DNA from: an uncultured Roseburia sp. | GTDB lineage: Bacteria > Bacillota > Clostridia > Lachnospirales > Lachnospiraceae | DNA: 28,267 nt | Direction of reading: 5' to 3' | Assembly (NCBI GenBank): GCA_934358955.1 | Contig: CAKRLC010000024.1 | Span: forward strand, 1 to 28,267 | Shown here: positions 17,997 to 26,789 of the stretch, in pieces | Layout: every line of letters starts with the position of its first letter | Numbering within the stretch: the first letter of the stretch is position 1 | Made by a program: the position numbers and the translations under genes | The notes under the pieces: generated by a model | Told to the model about the DNA's origin: nothing | Database searches by the model: none | The model's input: the letters and a program-made list of their open reading frames with translations, nothing else

Positions 17997-19370
17997 ATGA
18001 AGACGGATACAATTGCTGCAATTGCAACTGCCATGTCAAGTTCAGGAATCGGAATCGTAAGAATCAGTGGAGAAGAAGCTGTATCAGTGACGGAAAAGAT
18101 TTTTGAGATGAAAAATCATAAAACGTTGTCAGAAATGCCGACACATACGATTCATTATGGACACATTCATGATGGAGACGAAGTAATTGATGAAGTTATG
18201 GTACTGCTGATGCGTGGACCCAAAAGTTATACAAGAGAAGATACCGTTGAGATAGATTGTCATGGCGGCGTATATGTCATGAAGAGAATATTAGAGACCG
18301 TGATCAAATACGGAGCACGTCCGGCAGAACCGGGAGAATTTACAAAGCGCGCATTCATGAATGGAAGAATTGACCTTTCACAGGCAGAATCGGTGATCGA
18401 TGTGATCAATTCCAAGAATGAATTTGCATTAAAAAGTTCTTTAAGCCAGTTGTCAGGTGCAGTTTCTGAAAAAGTAAAAGAAATACGTGGCACGATTTTA
18501 CATGAGATCGCTTTTATAGAAAGTGCTTTAGACGATCCGGAGCATATCAGTCTGGAAGGATATCCGGAACAGCTGGCAGAAATTGTAACAGAGACAGAAA
18601 GAAAGATAGAAAAGCTCCTGGCAAATAGCGATAATGGAAAAATGCTGAAAGAAGGAATTTCTACAGTCATTGTTGGTAAACCAAACGCCGGAAAATCATC
18701 TCTGCTGAATACGTTAGTAGGAGAAGAAAAGGCAATTGTTACGGATATTGCAGGAACTACACGAGATGTGTTAGAAGAACAGATCAACCTGAATGGTATT
18801 TTGTTAAATGTCATTGATACTGCCGGAATCCGTGACACAGAAGATATAGTAGAAAAAATCGGAGTGGAACGTGCGAAAAAGTATTTAAACGATGCAGATC
18901 TTGTGATCTATGTCGTAGATACTTCAACAGCACTTGATGAGAATGATTATGAGATCATGAAATTACTGCAAGATCGTCATGCAATAGTTCTTTTAAATAA
19001 ATCAGATCTTACTCCGGTTACAACAGTAGAGGATATCAGAAAACATCTGAATAAAAAAATGATCGCAATTTCTGCAAAAGAGCAGACGGGCATTGATGAA
19101 TTGACAGAATCAATCAAAGAAATGTTCTTTTCCGGGACTGTTACATTTAATGATGAAGTTTATATTACAAATATTCGTCACAAAACAGCTTTACAGGAGG
19201 CTTCAAGAAGTTTACAGTTAGTATTGCAGAGCATAGAAGATGGAATGCCGGAAGATTTCTATTCCATCGATCTGATGAATGCATATGAAGAACTTGGATC
19301 AATCATTGGGGAAGCGGTAGAAGATGATCTGGTCAATGAGATTTTCAGTAAATTCTGTATGGGAAAATAG
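17997..19370 (+). CDS. mnmE: tRNA modification GTPase MnmE (TrmE)
   Basis: A 457-residue GTPase that works with MnmG to install the aminomethyl-type group at C5 of wobble uridine (U34) of certain tRNAs. The N-terminal tetrahydrofolate-binding domain begins TIAAIATAMSSSGIGIVRIS. The G domain has G1 GKPNAGKS at 227-234, G2 DIAGTTRD at 250-257, G3 DTAG at 274-277 and G4 NKSD. The C-terminal helix ends FCMGK, so the essential cysteine is present at 454 (most relatives have CIGK). It is 149 bases after jag, beyond a large hairpin, and 21 bases before mnmG. Confidence 0.98.
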   Translation: MKTDTIAAIATAMSSSGIGIVRISGEEAVSVTEKIFEMKNHKTLSEMPTHTIHYGHIHDGDEVIDEVMVLLMRGPKSYTREDTVEIDCHGGVYVMKRILETVIKYGARPAEPGEFTKRAFMNGRIDLSQAESVIDVINSKNEFALKSSLSQLSGAVSEKVKEIRGTILHEIAFIESALDDPEHISLEGYPEQLAEIVTETERKIEKLLANSDNGKMLKEGISTVIVGKPNAGKSSLLNTLVGEEKAIVTDIAGTTRDVLEEQINLNGILLNVIDTAGIRDTEDIVEKIGVERAKKYLNDADLVIYVVDTSTALDENDYEIMKLLQDRHAIVLLNKSDLTPVTTVEDIRKHLNKKMIAISAKEQTGIDELTESIKEMFFSGTVTFNDEVYITNIRHKTALQEASRSLQLVLQSIEDGMPEDFYSIDLMNAYEELGSIIGEAVEDDLVNEIFSKFCMGK

Positions 19371-19391
19371 ACATTAGATGAGGATAAAAAG

Positions 19392-21317
19392 ATGGAAGAA
19401 AAGAAAATTCCGTGTGTAGAAGAAACGTATGATGTAGTGATCGTCGGTGCTGGTCATGCCGGATGTGAAGCTGCACTTGCATGTGCAAGACTTGGACTTG
19501 AAACAATTATTTTTACCGTAAGTGTCGACAGTATTGCTTTAATGCCATGTAATCCAAATATTGGCGGCAGTTCAAAAGGGCATCTGGTCCGGGAGATTGA
19601 TGCGCTCGGCGGTGAGATGGGAAAAAATATCGATAAGACATTTATCCAGTCAAAGATGCTGAACAAATCAAAAGGACCGGCAGTCCATTCACTTCGTGCG
19701 CAGGCTGACAAGTTAAATTACAGCATGGAGATGCGAAAAACATTACAGAATACAGAGCATCTTACCATCCGTCAGGCAGAAGTATCTGAGATTATGACGG
19801 AAAATGTGTCCGTAGAAGGCGGAAAAGAGTTGCAGAAAATTACAGGTGTAAAAACCTTTTCCGGTGCAATTTATCATTGTAAGGCAGTTGTTTTATGTAC
19901 TGGCACCTATCTTCGTGCAAGATGCCTGACTGGGGAAATGATCACGTATACAGGACCGAATGGTCTTCAGGCAGCAAACTATCTGACAGATTCTTTAAAA
20001 GAGCATGGAATTGAGATGTTCCGTTTTAAGACCGGAACACCGGCAAGAATCGATAGACGATCCATTGATTTTTCAAAAATGCAGGAACAGAAGGGCGATG
20101 AAAGGGTTGTTCCATTTTCCTTTACAACAAATCCGGAGGATGTCCAGATTGATCAGGTTTCCTGTTGGCTGACATATACCAATGAAAAAACACATGAGAT
20201 TATCCGTAATAATTTAGATAGATCTCCAATTTATGCAGGTATTATCGAGGGTACCGGACCAAGATACTGTCCGTCTATCGAGGACAAAGTTGTAAAATTT
20301 GCAGACAAAGACAGACATCAGATTTTTATTGAACCAGAGGGAATCAATACAAATGAGATGTATGTAGGCGGAATGTCTTCCTCCTTGCCGGAGGATGTTC
20401 AGCATGAAATGTATCGGACACTTCCTGGATTAGAACATGTTAAAATCGTACGAAATGCGTATGCAATCGAATATGACTGTATTAATCCGAATCAGTTATA
20501 TGCAACACTTGAATTTAAAAAGATCAAAGGTCTGTTTTCAGGCGGACAGTTTAATGGAAGCAGCGGTTATGAAGAAGCTGCATGCCAGGGACTTGTAGCA
20601 GGTATCAATGCAGCAATGAGCATTTTGGGAAAAGAAGCATTGGTATTAGATCGTTCAGAAGCATATATCGGTGTTCTGATCGATGATCTTGTAACAAAAG
20701 AAAATCATGAACCATACCGTATGATGACTTCCAGAGCAGAATATCGTCTGCTACTTCGTCAGGATAATGCTGATCTTCGGTTATCAAAAAAGGGATATGA
20801 AATCGGTCTGATCTCGCAGGAACGCTATGACTGGGTTTGTAAAAAAGAAGTATTGATCCAGCAGGAAATTGAGCGTGTTGGCGGAGTGAAAATTGGTGCA
20901 AATAAAGAAGTCCAGACTCTGTTAGAAAGCTATGGAAGCATTCCATTAAATACAGGAACAACATTGACAGAGTTGATCCGCAGACCGGAGCTTGACTATG
21001 AGAAGCTGGCTGCTATTGATAAAGAGAGACCAGAGCTTCCGGATGATGTAAAAGAACAGGTAAATATTAATATTAAATATGATGGTTATATTACCAGACA
21101 GATTAAGCAGGTAGAGCATTATAAAAAATTAGAGACAAAGAAAATACCGGAAGATTTTGACTATGATGAAGTACCAAGTCTTCGTATTGAAGCAAGACAG
21201 AAGCTGAAGCTGTATAAACCATTATCAATTGGACAGGCATCCAGAATTTCAGGGGTATCGCCGGCTGATATTTCCGTATTGCTTGTTTATATGGAGCAGA
21301 TGAGATACCATAAATAG
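19392..21317 (+). CDS. mnmG: tRNA uridine 5-carboxymethylaminomethyl modification enzyme MnmG (GidA)
   Basis: A 641-residue FAD-dependent partner of MnmE in wobble uridine modification. The dinucleotide-binding motif is [16 protein letters not shown], with the glycines at 19-24. Other signatures are [27 protein letters not shown], the [26 protein letters not shown] block and [16 protein letters not shown]. The C-terminal helical domain ends in the usual tRNA-contacting region. It starts 21 bases after mnmE and ends 12 before rsmG, so the three form one transcript. Confidence 0.98.
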   Translation: MEEKKIPCVEETYDVVIVGAGHAGCEAALACARLGLETIIFTVSVDSIALMPCNPNIGGSSKGHLVREIDALGGEMGKNIDKTFIQSKMLNKSKGPAVHSLRAQADKLNYSMEMRKTLQNTEHLTIRQAEVSEIMTENVSVEGGKELQKITGVKTFSGAIYHCKAVVLCTGTYLRARCLTGEMITYTGPNGLQAANYLTDSLKEHGIEMFRFKTGTPARIDRRSIDFSKMQEQKGDERVVPFSFTTNPEDVQIDQVSCWLTYTNEKTHEIIRNNLDRSPIYAGIIEGTGPRYCPSIEDKVVKFADKDRHQIFIEPEGINTNEMYVGGMSSSLPEDVQHEMYRTLPGLEHVKIVRNAYAIEYDCINPNQLYATLEFKKIKGLFSGGQFNGSSGYEEAACQGLVAGINAAMSILGKEALVLDRSEAYIGVLIDDLVTKENHEPYRMMTSRAEYRLLLRQDNADLRLSKKGYEIGLISQERYDWVCKKEVLIQQEIERVGGVKIGANKEVQTLLESYGSIPLNTGTTLTELIRRPELDYEKLAAIDKERPELPDDVKEQVNINIKYDGYITRQIKQVEHYKKLETKKIPEDFDYDEVPSLRIEARQKLKLYKPLSIGQASRISGVSPADISVLLVYMEQMRYHK

Positions 21318-21329
21318 AAAGGACTACAA

Positions 21330-22043
21330 ATGTCATATAATTTAAATCAGTTTTTAAAAGGATTAGAAGAGCTTCAGACCAAACTTGATGATACTCAGGT
21401 GAACCAGTTTATCCAATATTATGAGATGCTGGTGGAAAAGAATAAAGTAATGAATCTGACGGCCATTACAGAATTTGATGAAGTAATTGAAAAACATTTT
21501 CTGGACAGTCTGTCTTTGATTAAGGTATATGATCTGACGAAAGAAGTTTCTGTTCTTGATATGGGAACCGGTGCCGGATTTCCTGGTATTCCTTTAAAAA
21601 TTGCATTTCCACAGCTTCAGGTGACACTTGCAGATTCACTGAATAAACGAATTCTCTTTTTGCAGGAAGTAATTGATACACTTGGATTAGAAAAAGTTGA
21701 AGCAATCCATGCAAGAGCAGAAGAACTTGGAAGAAATAAAGAATACAGAGAGCAGTATGATCTTGTTGTTTCAAGAGCAGTTGCAAATCTTGCATCTCTT
21801 GGAGAATATTGTATTCCGTTTGTGAAGCTTGGTGGGGAGTTTATTTCTTATAAATCCGGTGAAATCGAAGAGGAAGTGAAAAATGCAAAGAATGCAGTTT
21901 TTCTTCTTGGAGGAAAAGTAAAAGAAGTATATAAATTTGATCTCTATGAGCAAAAGAGATCTTTTGTAAGAATCGAAAAAGTAAAAGGAACACCAAAGGC
22001 TTATCCGCGAAAAGCCGGAACACCAACAAAAATGCCATTATAA
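21330..22043 (+). CDS. rsmG: 16S rRNA (guanine-N7) methyltransferase RsmG (GidB)
   Basis: A 237-residue SAM-dependent enzyme that methylates N7 of a guanine in the 530 loop of 16S rRNA; its loss gives low-level streptomycin resistance in other bacteria. The SAM site is VLDMGTGAGFPGIPLKI (motif I at 77-86), preceded by NLTAI and HFLDSL, followed by SLNKRILFLQEV and VSRAVANL. AAAGGA lies eight bases before the ATG. The start codon lies inside ACTACAAATGTCAT, a partial match to the gyrase/fumarase box, probably by chance. It is the last gene of the plus-strand block. Confidence 0.97.
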   Translation: MSYNLNQFLKGLEELQTKLDDTQVNQFIQYYEMLVEKNKVMNLTAITEFDEVIEKHFLDSLSLIKVYDLTKEVSVLDMGTGAGFPGIPLKIAFPQLQVTLADSLNKRILFLQEVIDTLGLEKVEAIHARAEELGRNKEYREQYDLVVSRAVANLASLGEYCIPFVKLGGEFISYKSGEIEEEVKNAKNAVFLLGGKVKEVYKFDLYEQKRSFVRIEKVKGTPKAYPRKAGTPTKMPL

Positions 22044-22056
22044 AAAGAATAAAAAG

Positions 22057-22117
22057 AAAGCGTCTGAAAAACAGCCGATATTTAAGAAGGTATCATTTTT
22101 TCAGGCGCTTCTTTTTT
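22057..22117. terminator. Bidirectional terminator between rsmG and the convergent hydrolase-like gene
   Basis: Arms at 22057-22071 and 22096-22110 pair over about 14 bp (core AAGCGTCTGAAAAA, one G-U) with an inner GATA/TATC pair in the loop. A T-run follows on the plus strand (22112-22117) and on the minus strand (below 22056), so it serves both genes. Confidence 0.88.
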
Positions 22118-22174
22118 ATTAGATTATGTTGGTTAAATGATATAATCAAATTGTCTGATTAAATATTGGAAGTT

Positions 22175-23125
22175 TTATTGTGCAAAAAATGAATTTACGG
22201 CTTCTAATACTTTATCTGGAATTTCAAGCTGCGGGTATTTCTTGCAATTTGAGAGATACATGATCTCTATATTGGAATTCAATTTTCGATAAGAATCAGC
22301 AGAAGCAATAGAGCTTTGTCCGGTCTGGCTCTGAATAATAGAAAGCGGTGTTTCTAACTTTTTCAATGCATGCTCAATGCTATTCTTTGTATAATTTGCT
22401 TCCATACTTCCCATGAGATATTTTCCGTGGCTGAAATTCATATGGGCAGCCTCATAATAAGCATCAATCAGTTTGGAAGAAATAAACTGAGGTTTCGCAT
22501 AATATTCCGTACGGAAATTCCTGGTAATGGCCGTATTACTTACCTTCAGGTTATAAAGGAAAGTTCCTAAAATCGGAAGTTCAAATAAAGTCTTGCGGAT
22601 AGAAGCATACTTATCAGTTGTAATACGAAGATCCTTTAATGCAGTAGGATTAATCGCAATAATAGAATTCATCAGATTCTTATCCATATTTGCAGCAAGT
22701 ACTGCAAAAGAGATAGATTCATTAGAAACGATTACATCCGGTTTTTCTCCGATGATCTGATGAATAAAATCTGTGATCAGTTGGACATATAGATAATTCG
22801 TATAAGTAAGATATGGCTTGTCGGAACGGCCACATCCAAGAAGATCTAAGGTATAAACGGTATGTTTTTTCTCGAGCTTACGGATCACCTTGCACCATTC
22901 ATAAGAAGAACTTACCGGATCAAGGTCATGGATCAGTAATAATGGGTTTCCTGTTCCTCTTTTTGTATAATAAATCTTTCCATTCTTCCAGTCAAAATAA
23001 TCCCCTGTTTCAGATTTTAATATATTTTTAATGTCTGCCGTCGCGTTGATAAAGCGATTAACAAAATGAATACTTCCGGCAGCAAGTGCTGTTAATAAGA
23101 AGAAGTGACGTATATTCTTTTTCAT
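22175..23125 (-). CDS. Alpha/beta-hydrolase-fold protein, probably catalytically inactive
   Basis: A 316-residue protein. An N-terminal hydrophobic stretch (FFLLTALAAGSIHFV, about 8-22) suggests a membrane anchor. The fold is clear: PLLLIHDLDP (oxyanion loop), YTLDLLGCGRSDKP after strand 4, and a nucleophile-elbow position VSNESIS with Ser137. The elbow lacks the usual glycines; the Asp position seems to be Gly269 (IIQSQTG), and the catalytic His position in ..GHxPxLExP reads Lys296 (NCKKYPQLEIP). It may bind a ligand or act as a scaffold. Start 23125 has GGAGGT seven bases upstream, and a promoter at 23178-23206 excludes longer starts. It converges on rsmG. Confidence 0.85.
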   Translation of the reverse strand: MKKNIRHFFLLTALAAGSIHFVNRFINATADIKNILKSETGDYFDWKNGKIYYTKRGTGNPLLLIHDLDPVSSSYEWCKVIRKLEKKHTVYTLDLLGCGRSDKPYLTYTNYLYVQLITDFIHQIIGEKPDVIVSNESISFAVLAANMDKNLMNSIIAINPTALKDLRITTDKYASIRKTLFELPILGTFLYNLKVSNTAITRNFRTEYYAKPQFISSKLIDAYYEAAHMNFSHGKYLMGSMEANYTKNSIEHALKKLETPLSIIQSQTGQSSIASADSYRKLNSNIEIMYLSNCKKYPQLEIPDKVLEAVNSFFAQ

Positions 23126-23177
23126 AGAAAGACCTCCATTCATGCACTTGTATAATGTGCGTGCTTTTCTAATATCT

Positions 23178-23206
23178 ATTATATCCGTTTTGTAGAATAT
23201 TACCAA
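23178..23206 (-). promoter_or_regulatory. Promoter of the hydrolase-like gene
   Basis: On the minus strand TTGGTA (23201-23206) and TATAAT (23178-23183) are 17 bases apart. The start point would be near 23171, giving a leader of about 45 bases before the ATG at 23125. Confidence 0.75.
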
Positions 23207-23633
23207 GCTTTTTTTGTGTTTAAAAGCAAATAAAAAAATGTTTTATTTCTACTGTCAGATTAAAGAATATGACCAAAAAACTCACTATATTTTTTGTAAT
23301 TTAAGTTATGAAAGAAACCACCTTTTGACTGCTGAATCTTGAAAACTTCACAATGAAATTTTGAAGTAGATTATTTGTACGTTACAGCATATAATAAAAT
23401 TATCACGCAAAGTATGCGTAAATAGGTTTAAGATAGAGAAATAGGCTGCCGCTCGAAGTGTGTGGAGATAGTGATCATAATCAAAGATTCATGATAGAAA
23501 TAGACTGTCGGCGAAAGATAAAAAAATTATTTGTATTTGACGAACGGCGAAATGATTGAATAATTATTTACATATATATGAACTAGATGATGAATTATTT
23601 TGAATAACTATGTAACAGTGTTGGAGAAAAAGT
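23207..23633. other. Intergenic region between divergent hydrolase-like and coiled-coil genes
   Basis: 427 bases, very AT-rich. Besides the promoters, I see a weak 22-base direct repeat (23437-23458 and 23496-23517, 16 of 22 matching, opening AGAAATAG) and a related GACGAACGGCGAAA at 23539. No ORF or stable RNA fold was recognised. Confidence 0.35.
23537..23564 (+). promoter_or_regulatory. Candidate promoter of the coiled-coil gene
   Basis: TTGACG (23537-23542) and AATAAT (23559-23564) with a 16-base spacer, about 70 bases before the start codon. Confidence 0.5.
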
Positions 23634-24209
23634 ATGGATGAAATCTTGAATTATCTTAAAAAATTAAAAATGGAATACACAACAAAGAAGCAGGAATTAG
23701 AAGAAAAACAGGAAGCATTGAAAAAACTTTTAAGAAAAAATGCAGAAGAACAGACAACAATCGAAGCAAATACAGATGAAAGCTATGAACTTTTTACACC
23801 AAGACAGGTAAATGTAGAACAAAAAGTAAGAATGCAGGCTTTAAAAGAAGAAAGTGCTCAAAAGAAACAGATATTAGATAATATAGAGAAAGAGTTGGAT
23901 TCTTGTAAAAATAAAATCACCGATATTGAAAAAATAATGAGACAAGCTAAAAATATCGCAGAAAAAGAAAAAAAGTCTGTTGAAAGTAAGGCGGAAGCAC
24001 AACAAATAGCAGCTACAATAGAAGAATACATGGAGAAGAACCAGCAATTTCTATATGACGTACTTGGAAAATTAGAATTATGTGCTAAATTAATTGACTT
24101 TGATCCAGTAAGATGTAAATTGGAGTTGAGTGATACAATGAAGAAGATTGTAGATTCTATTTCAGATGACAATCAGACAGAAAAAAATGTTTCACGTGAA
24201 ACATTGTAG
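23634..24209 (+). CDS. Coiled-coil protein of unknown function beside parAB, with parS in its last codons
   Basis: A 191-residue, soluble, Lys/Glu-rich protein. Residues 1-50 and 60-125 are predicted by eye to be long coiled coils, broken by ESYELFTPRQ. Residues ~135-175 (FLYDVLGKLELCAKLIDFDPVRCKLEL) resemble the second helix of the HisKA_3 dimer domain of DegS-type kinases (..LRLEL.ERLLD.DP.RA..EL), but no phospho-accepting His motif and no ATPase domain are present. GGAG lies before the ATG. The final codons, N-V-S-R-E-T, are written by a perfect parS site. Function unknown; a chromosome or division link is inferred from position only. Confidence 0.75.
   Translation: MDEILNYLKKLKMEYTTKKQELEEKQEALKKLLRKNAEEQTTIEANTDESYELFTPRQVNVEQKVRMQALKEESAQKKQILDNIEKELDSCKNKITDIEKIMRQAKNIAEKEKKSVESKAEAQQIAATIEEYMEKNQQFLYDVLGKLELCAKLIDFDPVRCKLELSDTMKKIVDSISDDNQTEKNVSRETL
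24188..24203. promoter_or_regulatory. parS: parS site 1 (inside coding end)
   Basis: TGTTTCACGTGAAACA, a perfect 16-bp parS palindrome bound by Spo0J/ParB, 6 bases before the end of the coiled-coil gene. Confidence 0.95.
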
Positions 24210-24405
24210 ATTATACAAAAAATATAAGTTTTTGATCTCACAGGATAAATGTTGTTGCAAATGATATTGCAGGCTGCTAGAATGTGAAAACACAGTTCTT
24301 GTTCTAATGAATTATAAGATTACAATATTTTATATAAAAACAATTTAAAACAAAGGCAAATTACTGAAAAATTTCAAAGTAAAAGTAAAAATTACGAAAT
24401 GAAAC

Positions 24406-24435
24406 AATAAAATGTTTCACGTGAAACATTTTATT
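24406..24435. promoter_or_regulatory. parS: parS site 2 within a perfect 30-bp palindrome
   Basis: The 16-bp parS (TGTTTCACGTGAAACA, 24413-24428) is identical to site 1 and is extended by seven matching bases on each side (AATAAAA / TTTTATT). It ends just upstream of the expected -35 of the parA promoter, 225 bases from parS 1. Confidence 0.95.
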
Positions 24436-24456
24436 ATAGATTTACAAGTGTTGAAG

Positions 24457-24465
24457 TGCTATAAT
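24457..24465 (+). promoter_or_regulatory. Candidate parAB promoter (extended -10)
   Basis: TGCTATAAT is an extended -10 (TGn-TATAAT) about 97 bases before parA. No good -35 is present, in keeping with extended -10 promoters. Confidence 0.6.
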
Positions 24466-24561
24466 GCATAAGTGAACGTTACGCAAGTAATGAAAAATGA
24501 ATTTGTGTAAAAATGGTAATGAAAATGATATAAGGTATAAATTTTCAGAAAGGATTTGAAG

Positions 24562-25329
24562 ATGGGTAGAATTATAGCAGTGGCAAACCAAAAAGGCGGT
24601 GTTGGAAAAACAACAACAGCCATTAACCTGGCAGCTTGCCTTGCAGAAGCTGGGAAAAAAGTGCTGGCAATTGATCTTGATCCACAGGGGAATATGACAA
24701 GTGGGCTTGGTGTAGATAAAAACGAAGTGGAAAATACTGTTTATGAATTAATGCTTGATGAATGTACCGTCAAAGAAAGTATGACAGATACAGTAGTTGA
24801 GGGAATGCAGGTAATTCCATCGAATGTAAATCTTGCCGGAGCAGAAATAGAATTACTTGGAATTAATGAAAAAGAATATATTTTAAAAAATGCAGTGGAT
24901 TATGTCAAAGATGACTATGATTTTATTATAATAGATTGCCCACCATCCTTAAATATGCTGACAATCAATGCCATGACAACAGCAAATTCTGTATTGGTTC
25001 CGATCCAATGTGAATATTATGCATTAGAGGGATTGAGTCAGTTGATACATACAATTGATCTGGTTCAGAAAAGATTAAATCCGGATCTTCAGATTGAAGG
25101 AATTGTATTTACCATGTTTGATGTCAGAACGAATCTTTCTGTTCAGGTAGTACAGAATGTAAAAAGTAATTTGGATGCAAAGATATACGATACACTGATT
25201 CCACGAAATATCAGACTTGCAGAGGCCCCATCACATGGATTGCCAATTAATATGTACGATACCAGATCAGCCGGAGCAGAAAGCTATCGGTTATTAGCAA
25301 AGGAAGTAATAGAAAGGACGGATATATAA
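24562..25329 (+). CDS. parA: Chromosome partitioning ATPase ParA/Soj
   Basis: A 255-residue Walker-type ATPase that binds DNA in its ATP dimer form and is cycled off by ParB; in Bacillus Soj also acts on DnaA. The deviant Walker A is KGGVGKTT at residues 11-18 with the signature lysine, and DLDPQGN and DYDFIIIDCPPSL (Walker B) follow. ATG 24562 has AAAGGA seven bases upstream; the TTG two codons earlier is less likely. The short N-terminus lacks a helix-turn-helix, as in chromosomal type Ib/Soj proteins. parB begins two bases after its stop. Confidence 0.97.
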   Translation: MGRIIAVANQKGGVGKTTTAINLAACLAEAGKKVLAIDLDPQGNMTSGLGVDKNEVENTVYELMLDECTVKESMTDTVVEGMQVIPSNVNLAGAEIELLGINEKEYILKNAVDYVKDDYDFIIIDCPPSLNMLTINAMTTANSVLVPIQCEYYALEGLSQLIHTIDLVQKRLNPDLQIEGIVFTMFDVRTNLSVQVVQNVKSNLDAKIYDTLIPRNIRLAEAPSHGLPINMYDTRSAGAESYRLLAKEVIERTDI

Positions 25330-25331
25330 AT

Positions 25332-26255
25332 ATGGCTACCGCAAAGAAAAATGGACTTGGAAAAGGACTGGATTCTCTGATCACAGATAAAGTTGGATTA
25401 AGTAATAGAACAACAGTCTCAAAGAAAACAGAAGAAAAGAAAGAAAAATCCATCGAAGGAATTCTTGTAAACATTAACAAGGTAGAACCAAACCGTTCCC
25501 AGCCAAGAAAAAATTTTGATGAAGATGCGTTGCTGGAATTAGCAGAATCTATTAAGCAATTTGGACTGTTACAGCCATTGCTTGTGCAGGAAAAAGATGG
25601 ATATTATGAGATTATTGCCGGAGAAAGAAGATGGAGAGCTGCAAAGCTTGCAAAATTAAAAGAAGTTCCGGTTATTATCAAAAAACTGAATGACCAGGAA
25701 ATCGTAGAAATATCGCTGATTGAAAATATTCAGAGAGAAAACTTAAATCCGATAGAAGAAGCAGTTGCATACAAAAGACTTTTGACAGAGTTTCATTTAA
25801 AACAGGACGAAATCGCAGAACGTGTTTCTAAAAGCAGAACAGCAGTTACGAATTCCATGCGTCTGTTAAAGCTGAATGAAAAAGTACAGCAGATGGTAAT
25901 CGAGGATATGATATCAACGGGCCACGCAAGAGCACTTCTTGGAATTGAAGATTTAGAAAAACAGTATCTCGTAGCACAGAAGATTTTTGATGAAAAATTG
26001 AGTGTACGTGAAACAGAAAAGTTGGTAAAGAAAATTCAGCAGGAAAAAGATATGCCTGCGGAGAAAACAGAACAGAAAGAAAATCCGGCTATTGCAGCAA
26101 TTTATCATGATCTGGAAGAAAAAATGAAAACAATTCTTGGAACAAAGGTAGCTATTAACCAGAAAAATGATAAAAAAGGAAAGATTGAGATAGAGTACTA
26201 TTCCATGGAAGAGTTAGACCGGATCATGGATCTGTTTTGTACAATTGAAAAATAA
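25332..26255 (+). CDS. parB: Chromosome partitioning protein ParB/Spo0J
   Basis: A 307-residue CTP-dependent DNA clamp that loads at parS and spreads. The N-terminus MATAKKNGLGKGLDSLI is the ParA-activating peptide of the family. The CTP-binding domain has box C2 GERRWRAAK at 97-105 and C3 ENIQRENLNPIEEA from 131. The helix-turn-helix (KQDEIAERVSKSRTAVTNSMRLL) spans about 157-179, and the C-terminal dimer domain ends the protein. It is cotranscribed with parA; both parS sites lie within about 1.2 kb upstream. All nucleotide-binding motifs look intact. Confidence 0.97.
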   Translation: MATAKKNGLGKGLDSLITDKVGLSNRTTVSKKTEEKKEKSIEGILVNINKVEPNRSQPRKNFDEDALLELAESIKQFGLLQPLLVQEKDGYYEIIAGERRWRAAKLAKLKEVPVIIKKLNDQEIVEISLIENIQRENLNPIEEAVAYKRLLTEFHLKQDEIAERVSKSRTAVTNSMRLLKLNEKVQQMVIEDMISTGHARALLGIEDLEKQYLVAQKIFDEKLSVRETEKLVKKIQQEKDMPAEKTEQKENPAIAAIYHDLEEKMKTILGTKVAINQKNDKKGKIEIEYYSMEELDRIMDLFCTIEK

Positions 26256-26279
26256 AAAGCAAACAAGAAAGGATAAAAA

Positions 26280-26774
26280 ATGATCGCAGAATATTTAGGA
26301 TTTGATTCCGATTATATTATTATCGGACTGGCAGCATTAGTTCTTATTTTGATCATCTTAATGATCGTGAATGTTGTACAGATGAGTAAATTAAAAAAGA
26401 ATTACCGTATTTTTATGAATGGTAAAAATGCAAAGACCTTGGAAGATACTTTGATCCAAAGACTGGATCAGGTAGATGAACTGATCGCGGCAAACAAAGC
26501 AAACGAGAAAAATATCAAAACATTATTTAAAAATATGGAAAAAACCTATCAGAAAATGGGACTTGTAAAATACGATGCGTTCCATGAAATGGGCGGTAAA
26601 CTCAGCTTCTCACTTGCCATGTTAGATGAGAAAAATAATGGATATATCATCAGTGCAATGCATACAAGAGAAGGCTGCTATACTTATATCAAAGAGATTA
26701 TTGACGGAAACTCAGTAATTGTACTTTCTGAAGAAGATCAGGAAGCTTTAAAACAGGCACTGGGAGAAAAATAA
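26280..26774 (+). CDS. DUF4446 family single-pass membrane protein
   Basis: A 164-residue protein with one membrane segment at about 13-37 (IIIGLAALVLILIILMIVNVVQM), then a basic turn and a coiled coil (about 55-100). The C-terminal globular domain has the DUF4446 core: YDAFHEMGGKLSFSLAMLDEKNNGYIIS and MHTREGCYTYIKEI. Function is unknown. The family is common directly after parB in clostridia, hinting at a link with the origin or cell pole. AAAGGA precedes the ATG; the gap to parB is 24 bases. Confidence 0.85.
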   Translation: MIAEYLGFDSDYIIIGLAALVLILIILMIVNVVQMSKLKKNYRIFMNGKNAKTLEDTLIQRLDQVDELIAANKANEKNIKTLFKNMEKTYQKMGLVKYDAFHEMGGKLSFSLAMLDEKNNGYIISAMHTREGCYTYIKEIIDGNSVIVLSEEDQEALKQALGEK

Positions 26775-26789
26775 AAAGAAGGAATTGTT

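Larger units (their letters stand above)
24210..24555. other. Intergenic region upstream of parA
   Basis: 346 bases, AT-rich, with no ORF. It contains parS 2 in a 30-bp palindrome (24406-24435) and an extended -10 element (24457-24465). The rest (24210-24400) shows no structure I can support. Confidence 0.5.

Noticed and set aside
21323..21336. ACTACAAATGTCAT at the rsmG start as another gyrase/fumarase box
   Set aside because: Second half is poor, and the bases are part of the start codon region with no promoter nearby.
23437..23517. CRISPR-like or iteron repeats in the 23.2-23.6 kb gap
   Set aside because: Only two clear copies with 16 of 22 identity and no regular spacing.
24406..24435. 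30-bp palindrome as a transcription terminator
   Set aside because: It has no free T-run after the stem, its loop-less perfect form and parS core fit a protein-binding site.
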